Assembly: GCF_963678635.1 (NCBI RefSeq) | Contig: NC_087071.1 | Location: 29,076,484 to 29,140,483, forward strand | DNA: 64,000 bases | Direction: 5' to 3' | Source of the DNA: Symsagittifera roscoffensis | Lineage: Eukaryota > Xenacoelomorpha > Acoela > Convolutidae | Shown: one piece after another, positions 58,324 to 64,000 of the stretch | How the letters are laid out: each line of letters opens with the position of its first letter | Position numbering within the stretch: the stretch's first letter is position 1 | Translations under genes and position numbers: made by a program | Notes under the pieces: model-generated | Database searches by the model: none | What the model saw: the letters and a program-made list of their open reading frames with translations, nothing else | Told to the model about the DNA's origin: nothing

Positions 58324-58710
58324 ATGAATTTTTCTCCAACTCTTTTTTCTAGTAATCTCCGATCAGAACATAAACCCTTCTCCCCGCACAGGACCCCAAG
58401 ACTTATTAGTAACACATTACGATTGTGAAGAAAATGAACAGAAACACTACACAAATATGCAATAAATCAAGTATCACAATGCGAAACAGAACCACAAGCT
58501 ATAGAAACTACAAATGTAATAGCGACACTCTATTCAAAAGCCCGAGCAACAACAGTTATTGGATATAAACTCACAGCAACATTTTCCGAAAAGAAAGTAC
58601 ATTGTTCACAAGTTTCAAATGGAAATAAAAACCGACTTGACCACGAATCATTCTACCAGAGTAATATCGAACGACTTTTACATCTCAATCCCGAAGATTG
58701 TAAAAACTAG
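58324..58710 (+). pseudogene. env: Envelope glycoprotein, N-terminal part
   Basis: ATG at 58,324 is followed, after a one-base shift in a T-run near 58,331, by a hydrophobic leader (LQLFFLVIS), so a signal peptide is likely. Next come LLVTHYDCEE and, after a second shift near 58,430-58,440, cysteine-bearing segments (QVSQCETE; KKVHCSQV). A Tyr-Asp-Cys soon after the signal peptide is seen in chuvirus-type glycoproteins and the envelopes of some invertebrate retroelements. The part ends at an in-frame TAG, 58,708-58,710. Three breaks in 390 bp make it non-functional as read. Confidence 0.6.
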
Positions 58711-59640
58711 TTACTCAGACTAAATATCACAAGAAATGAAAACACCGACAGAAAATTAGTATATTTCCAAGTTTTTGCAGATTCTGTACATCAAGCAGAA
58801 CTTGAAAGATATCAAGGACATATAAAACTAGATGAAAAATACCCATACAACGGCGCACACGGAAGATTAACTTATGACATACACGATAAACACTGGATAC
58901 CACACATTGGTATAAATAACCCATCAAACTGCAAAGCAGACACAAAAAATAAAGGATATCAAGAAATAATGTTTTTCGATTGGAAAATACAACTCGAAAA
59001 AATACAACTCACACGAGATTTATCTGACAACACAATGATCTATCAAGGAATTAGATTACCTTGTAAAAACGATCAAGGCTATTGTGACCCTACAACACGA
59101 ACACAAGCAACAATTGTTTGGTTTCCCGAAGATACATGTACAACATTTCAAGTAGCAAAAATACACGCCCGAATGAAAAAATTTCACGAGAAATATTTCA
59201 TACAATCAATTCCATATGAACAAGTAAATCCATCACGAAAACAAAGTACTGATTTTAGAAACATCCACAATATAGAAATTAAATTGACACGTTTTCAAAT
59301 ATATCAAGAAACAGAACTTGCATGCAAATACAGAAACCCACTTTACAAAACACAATATTCTGAAATATTAGTTGAATACGAAAAAGGTTTCGACATGACC
59401 ACTGAAAAAATAAAAATTGACCCTTATGCCACAGGTCATCCCATAAACGAAGGAACATCATATATACCAGTTAATTTTCAAAAAAGTAATGGTCAACCTG
59501 GTGGACATCTAAAGCCACATGACACTAGAAGCACACGCTTACAAGAACTATCACTAATGAATAATTCTTATTTTGGTAATATTCACTATGATAATCACTT
59601 AGATATGAAACTAGACTACACAATTAGTCGAATTTTTTAG
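58711..59640 (+). pseudogene. env: Envelope glycoprotein, central ectodomain
   Basis: One frame open from 58,711 to TAG 59,638-59,640, in register with the preceding and following envelope parts. It shows a spaced cysteine pattern (NNPSNCKAD, RLPCKNDQGYCDP, PEDTCTTF, ELACKYRN) and beta-rich composition. TIVWFPEDTCTTFQV followed about 50 residues later by RFQIYQETELAC is the most diagnostic-looking section. Several segments match the minus-strand element near 21 kb. The role would be cell attachment and membrane fusion. Assignment to the chuvirus-like class III type is from overall motif layout only. Confidence 0.65.
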
Positions 59641-60318
59641 GAAATGTCACTCTCTGAACTAGAAACACTTCACCAACTATGCGAATTAGAACGGACACAA
59701 TTCTTACAATCACTTGCACTAGCAGTATTAAAAATACCCTACGCAGGATATTTACTATCAGGAAATAGATCAAATTTTTTAGACTACGAAGGAAATTTTT
59801 TATGGTTTTATACCTGTACCAAAAAAGTATCACCACTATATGTTTTTGAAGATAAACGATGCTATAAAAGAATCCCTATCTTTTATAAGAATAAAGTACA
59901 TTTCGTTGACACACTTTCAAGACAAACCTATTTCTGGGATACCGCAGTCCCATGTGGATCAGAAAATAGCCACAATGTAGTACAACTGAACCCTGATGAA
60001 GATAAATATTACCTTCTTACCCAACACCCCACATTAACGCAATCACTCAAAAAATTTTCACCTGAAAGCATTAGAGCTATTGCTCGAAACCCAAATATCG
60101 ACTTACAATCAATTGGAATATATTCAAAATCCGATATCCAACATCACATTAGAACACAACAATTCCAAGAATTATTAACACAAATGGACACTATAGAAAG
60201 ACAATCAATTGACCAAAACTTACGCAAACTTGCCGAAACCGTAGGATTTGCAGATATCTATACACAAGATTATAGCAGATATTTTAAAGACATTAAAGAC
60301 TATATATCTAAACGGTGA
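59641..60318 (+). pseudogene. env: Envelope glycoprotein, C-terminal ectodomain
   Basis: Same frame as the central part, open for 225 codons after TAG 59,638. It contains CTKKVSPLYVFEDKRC and DTLSRQTYFWDTAVPC, a cysteine layout seen in arthropod and nematode retroelement envelopes of the chuvirus-like type. A helical, charged stem follows (QFQELLTQMDTIERQSIDQNL). The conserved VVQLNPDEDKYYLL is also in the minus-strand copy at 20.5-20.8 kb. The frame stops at TGA 60,316-60,318, before the membrane anchor. Confidence 0.7.
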
Positions 60319-60398
60319 AAAATACCGACCACAAGATATCTCACAATAAATATTTTTAGCTTTGTTACACTAAAAAATGAAATTCTTGATTTTCTAGG

Positions 60399-60749
60399 AT
60401 GGCCCTATTACATCTTAGAAAATTGACTATTCTATACGCAATGTTTAACTTTATAGGATTTCTTTTTTCTTTTTTAAGAGAAATCTATAATACATGCGCT
60501 ATACACACACAAGTAAATAGACAAGCAAGTGTAGCACGCATACTATTTGCAGGATTTTTTGGAATTTTTTCATCATCAATAAACAAAATTCTTTTAGACG
60601 CACAAATAAAAGAATACAATACAAAAATAGCGACAAGACAGAACACATACGACGAAGAACATAATATTATAGAGGTAACGCCTACAGCACCACAGTTACC
60701 AACCCCACCACATAAACATCCATTATCCCTAGTCCCACGAAATTTCTGA
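60399..60749 (+). pseudogene. env: Envelope membrane anchor and cytoplasmic tail
   Basis: In another frame from the stem. Hydrophobic segments at about residues 9-26 (LTILYAMFNFIGFLFSFL) and 47-61 (ARILFAGFFGIFSSSI) are followed by a basic/charged tail and a Pro-rich end (TAPQLPTPPHKHP). KILLDAQI corresponds to KILLDSQI of the minus-strand copy at 20.2 kb. One or more indels between 60,318 and 60,399 separate it from the ectodomain. Confidence 0.6.
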
Positions 60750-60900
60750 AATTTAGCAATAACACATAATCCATGTTTTAGACCAATCATATCACAAAGT
60801 CCCATACAACATCTAATGACACATCATTCACAAGATGAAAATACATATGAACAAATTATCGAACAACCCCATACCACAGCTTTTGAGTCTCAAAATAACA

Positions 60901-60910
60901 ATTTTTTTAG
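60901..60910 (+). promoter_or_regulatory. 3' splice site before the 3' accessory ORF
   Basis: atttttttag, preceded by an A-rich stretch (tctcaaaataacaa). The next ATG is 6 nt downstream at 60,917 and opens a long frame. Inferred. Confidence 0.45.
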
Positions 60911-60916
60911 CCCACG

Positions 60917-61516
60917 ATGAGCCGACAACTTGGATCCCTACACCGCTCAAATTCCCATCCAACCAACCTCAACACTCCAATTACAATAATTCAACTTTTT
61001 GCTTTCCCGCCACCCGATTTCCCAACTAGTAATATAACATCAGGCATGAATTCAGACACTAATTCAAATATTTCAGTTTTATACTCCATTTCACAACTCA
61101 ATAACCCTAATATTGAAACCCCTGATGAATTTGCAGACTCTGAACCATCTCCATCCAATACTTTTCAAACCAACTTCTCAATTTTTTCAAAACCCCCTTT
61201 TCAACCAATCCCACCAAATAACCCACTCCCATCCATTTCTACACCCTCTTATGCTTCACAAGTCACCCCAACCTACTCTTCATTTCATTCAAACCGATCA
61301 TCCAATTCTCCAGATATTCCCCAAATCTCCCAAGAACTCGATAATTTTATCACCCTACAACAACAACTATTACACCCTAACACCCCCACTATAAATCAGA
61401 TTTCTTCCACAAAAGAACCCTCAAACCCACCTACCCCTACACCCTCTTCAGCTTATTCTGCATCATTAGCAAAATCATCCACTTCCACCGAATCATCCAC
61501 TTCCACCGAATTTTAA
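60917..61516 (+). pseudogene. 3' accessory ORF, Ser/Pro/Thr-rich N-terminal part
   Basis: ATG at 60,917, 199 codons. Very rich in Ser, Pro, Asn and Thr, ending with two copies of the SSTSTE word. Likely disordered; no known domain. It stops in an A/T-run where the continuing frame (61,503-62,123) overlaps, so the stop is probably a one-base indel. The minus-strand element has a matching Pro/Ser-rich stretch with a minisatellite expansion at 19.7 kb. Confidence 0.55.
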
Positions 61517-62123
61517 AAGAAATTTCCCAAACCATCCATTCCCAACCAAACCAGGAACAGCCCGTGAATATATTAATCATCCACATCACACTAACACGAA
61601 AGAATTTCTAGCAATCACTTTACCTTCATTTCCACAATATACTTTAAACACCCCTCATGACACTAATGACACACGTAGTTTTGTAGATGAACATGTTTTA
61701 ATGCCTACACTTCATTGGACATCATATTATCATTTTACCAATCCCCTTTGCCTACCATTATCTAATACTCATAACGATATAGAAAGAAATCAAGATATGC
61801 TATATCGACTCACCACACCACTAACACATAGACAATTTACTTATATAGGATATAAAAAATCACTAAAAACATTCACTGCACCCCGAGCTAACGAATTTAC
61901 GCTAGAATATTACGATCATAACATCATCCGAACTAACCAAGACCAATTTTTAGATGATGATCGCTTCGCTAACCCACAACTAACAGAAAAATTCTTCATC
62001 AAAACACCATATGTATTTACACTTAATATATTTGATCAAAAATTTGATCACATCATTTCTGAAGCACTAACCGACATGCAAGCTTACGAAAGTTTAAAGA
62101 AAAATTTCAATTATTTTCACTAA
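61503..62123 (+). pseudogene. 3' accessory ORF, middle part
   Basis: Open for 206 codons across the end of the previous frame. Composition is globular: PGTAREYINHPHH, LTLPSFPQYTL-like, TSYYHFTNPLCLPLSN, EFTLEYYDHNIIRTNQDQF. No hydrophobic helix and no recognised domain. The frame overlaps the next one near 62,111-62,123, again consistent with a single indel. Confidence 0.5.
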
Positions 62124-62716
62124 CCTTCCACTTCCTTGCACCACATGAACGCAATTTGCACTGCTCACACGACATTATGTTACGCACTAAACAAACCCAC
62201 ACATATACATATTATCGCTTCATACAAAATCATTTTGATCTACACACTCCATCAAGACAACCACACCACCGTTTTCAGTTTCTTAACTCTAAATACACTT
62301 CACCATTTTTTCTTAATTTCACATATTGCATCAAAGATACTAAACTTCACGGCATCCTCCGCAATTATGATCCCATAACCCAAATGTATATATTTTGTCC
62401 CATCACGAAGATCTTTAACGCAGAAGAATCCAGACCCTTCCTTATCCCACATGAATTTATCCAACCTACAGAAATCCCAATATTAGAATTCATCCACAGC
62501 ACTAAATACAATCACAAATTATATAACCTCATTCAAAACACACCTTATGAGTTTGCAGTTGGCACTGAAGAACTTAAAACTATTAAAGCACTTCAATTGC
62601 TTTGGCCACTGCTTCAAACTAAAAACATCATTCGCATACTAGCAAAATTACTAACAAACTCCGACATAATTCACGACAACTTCCCCGACGGTTTTTCCCC
62701 GACGACTAACAAGTAA
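62111..62716 (+). pseudogene. 3' accessory ORF, C-terminal part
   Basis: Open for about 201 codons to TAA at 62,714-62,716. It begins FHFLAPHERNLHCSHD and contains IPHEFIQPTEIPILEF and EELKTIKALQLLWPLLQT, both conserved at the protein level in the minus-strand element (18.3-18.6 kb), so it is a genuine family gene. The whole accessory protein would be near 590 residues. Function unknown; it is not recognisable as a Tat-, Rev- or Vpr-like protein. Confidence 0.6.
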
Positions 62717-63737
62717 GTATAATTTATACATATTTTTCACTATTAATTTAAAATAAATACTAACCATTCTTTACTCATGTTGCATTTAGATCTTTAGCCT
62801 TCATACCAGGATCATCTGAAGAAACAAAAAAGCAAAATAAAAAATAAACTTGTTAAAATTCTTCACTTCACTAATATTTTCCACAAGATAAATTGATAAA
62901 ATTTATACCAAATGTAGTAAATTGATTTATAAATTGTTTCCCCAAAAGCAGTAAATTTCATAAAAAATGAAAATTTGTAATTTAATTTTTCCCCAAAACC
63001 TGCAGTAAAATTAAAATTCTATGTAGTAAATTGATAAAACGAAAATGCAGTACTAACCTTTTGATATTTTCATTCATTCACACGAGAATTCTATCCAAAC
63101 TCGCACAGCTCGCCCACAAAGAATTGTTTAAATAATGAATTTCAGTTTCAAGCTTTCACACTCAACAACTCTAACACGCGATAACAAGTTTCAAACTTTC
63201 CTTTAACACCACAAATCATAGAATAACAGCATGTTTAAGAAAAGAAAACCAACGGTACCCAAACCGGATTAACCCAGTTTAAAACTGGATAATTTATTCT
63301 TTTGAAGATTATTATAAAGTCTAAGAAAGAAATAAAAAAACACAAAAAAGTCGAAAGACAAACCCATACCAAAAACAATTTGATTTTTGAAAAAAGGACA
63401 CAACCAACGAAACATAAGAAAAACCACCACAAACCCGACATAAAATGTTATCACATAACAGGACCTCTCACAGAAACCGCACGAAATCATACTCCCACTC
63501 CTGGCCTAACCCACCAGAGAGGACGTCCTGAGCATGCTCTATAGCCGGCCTAACCCACCGCGCTACATCCATGCTTTGTGACCACACTTCTATTTTTAAT
63601 AAGAGGTACTCAAGGGTGAGTAACTCTTCAAAATAACCGAACTAAAACAAAATGCTTTTGTGAAAACAACTAACCAAAATCATAATTAAAACACTGAACT
63701 AATAAAAATTTTATAAAATGTAAACTATACTTTGCAG
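62717..63737 (+). other. 3' non-coding region with conserved blocks
   Basis: Imperfect repeats with ccccaaaa..gcagtaaa (about 62,935-63,050). Then a block conserved with the minus-strand element: ccggattaacccagtttaaaactggataatttattct (63,260-63,300, including a ccagtttaaaactgg palindrome) and 63,530-63,690. A 13-bp direct repeat ggcctaacccacc occurs at 63,503-63,515 and 63,547-63,559. The block ends at the 3' splice site tactttgcag (63,728-63,737). Confidence 0.55.
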
Positions 63738-63911
63738 TATATAGATCAGCACACAACAACAAAGACGAACATCCAAAGACAAAATGACCTAACTACACTT
63801 AAAAAAGAATGGCCAACCACAAACCGATATGCCGTCCACAATCACAAACTCAAAGGATTTAGAGTACGACTTGACTTCGCAGAAAAGGACTTCATTGAAC
63901 TAGAACAATGA
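63738..63911 (+). CDS. Small 3'-terminal ORF behind a splice acceptor
   Basis: After tactttgcag (ending 63,737) the frame is open for 57 codons to TGA 63,909-63,911 and lacks an ATG. The product is basic and aromatic in the middle (KKEWPTTNRYAVHNHKLKGF) and ends acidic (FIELEQ). The minus-strand element has a counterpart of 51 codons at 17,242-17,395 with the same acceptor, the same acidic end and the same sequence after the stop. Likely a small spliced regulatory or structural protein, or the last exon of an accessory protein. No homologue recognised. Confidence 0.5.
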   Translation, partial: YIDQHTTTKTNIQRQNDLTTLKKEWPTTNRYAVHNHKLKGFRVRLDFAEKDFIELEQ

Positions 63912-64000
63912 CCACCTCGATGTTCAAGTATACGTACAGATCCGAGTTACAAGGCATCCCCTCCACGCACAATCTCCACGCCATTCCCAGACGAGGTCGA
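63912..64000 (+). other. Region just before the expected 3' LTR
   Basis: No feature is recognised. By analogy with the minus-strand copy the LTR should start about 155 bp after the terminal ORF stop, i.e. past the window edge. Confidence 0.4.

Larger units (their letters stand above)
46003..64000 (+). mobile_element. Giant env-bearing Ty3/gypsy-type element with accessory ORFs (3' end outside window)
   Basis: Order on the plus strand: LTR, primer binding site, leader ORF, ORF1, ORF2, gag, protease, RT, RNase H, integrase, two small hydrophobic ORFs, Pro/Ser-rich ORF, envelope, 3' accessory ORF, terminal ORF. Domain order RT-RNase H-integrase is that of Ty3/gypsy elements and retroviruses. 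In the minus-strand relative the LTR starts about 155 bp after the terminal ORF, so the 3' LTR here should begin near 64,070, just past the window. Total length would exceed 18 kb, unusually large. Frames contain several stops and shifts. Confidence 0.85.

Overview
The window is eukaryotic, AT-rich, repeat-dominated DNA, most likely from an invertebrate animal. The evidence is (CA)n and pentanucleotide microsatellites, minisatellites, a tandem satellite, short candidate exons with TTTCAG-type 3' splice sites, and above all two copies of a very large LTR retrotransposon family. Nothing prokaryotic is seen: no operons, no Shine-Dalgarno spacing, no tRNA or rRNA genes. The phylum cannot be fixed from the sequence. 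A block of 200 N at 21,301-21,500 is an assembly gap.

Region by region. 1-13,190 is mostly non-coding host-like DNA. It holds simple repeats (624-1,009), a few weak candidate exons of an unrecognised minus-strand gene (4,966-5,226, 6,197-6,379, possibly 8,189-8,337), and a seven-copy tandem array with a period near 318 bp (10,130-12,165), part of whose monomer resembles the LTR of the retroelements below. 13,190-17,087 is a tandem duplication of about 1.3 kb carrying two minus-strand LTR copies; the first unit is interrupted by about 1.25 kb. 17,090-43,180 is a heavily decayed minus-strand element of the same family, rearranged by internal duplications: pol occurs twice (21,501-26,640 and about 26,650-32,390), and gag and its upstream ORF several times (32,240-43,180). 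43,180-46,000 is a spacer. 46,003-64,000 is a plus-strand, much better preserved element in head-to-head orientation to the first. Its 3' LTR lies beyond the window.

The plus-strand element is the main object of interest. It is a Ty3/gypsy-type pol element at least 18 kb long. Its order is: LTR with conserved TATA-like box, primer binding site, leader ORF with a good splice donor, two unrecognised ORFs (ORF1, ORF2), gag with zinc knuckle, protease, reverse transcriptase, RNase H, integrase, two tiny two-helix hydrophobic ORFs, a Pro/Ser-rich ORF without an ATG that opens exactly at a strong 3' splice site, an envelope glycoprotein, another Ser/Pro-rich accessory ORF just after a 3' splice site, and a small terminal ORF just after a third 3' splice site. 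The architecture resembles a complex retrovirus: gag and pol from the full-length RNA, and env plus accessory proteins presumably from spliced RNAs. The reading frames carry several stops and frameshifts, many at homopolymer runs, so the copy is either a recently dead provirus or is blurred by sequencing errors. Recurrence of ORF2, gag, pol, env, the 3' accessory ORF and the terminal ORF in the diverged minus-strand copy argues that they are genuine parts of the family.
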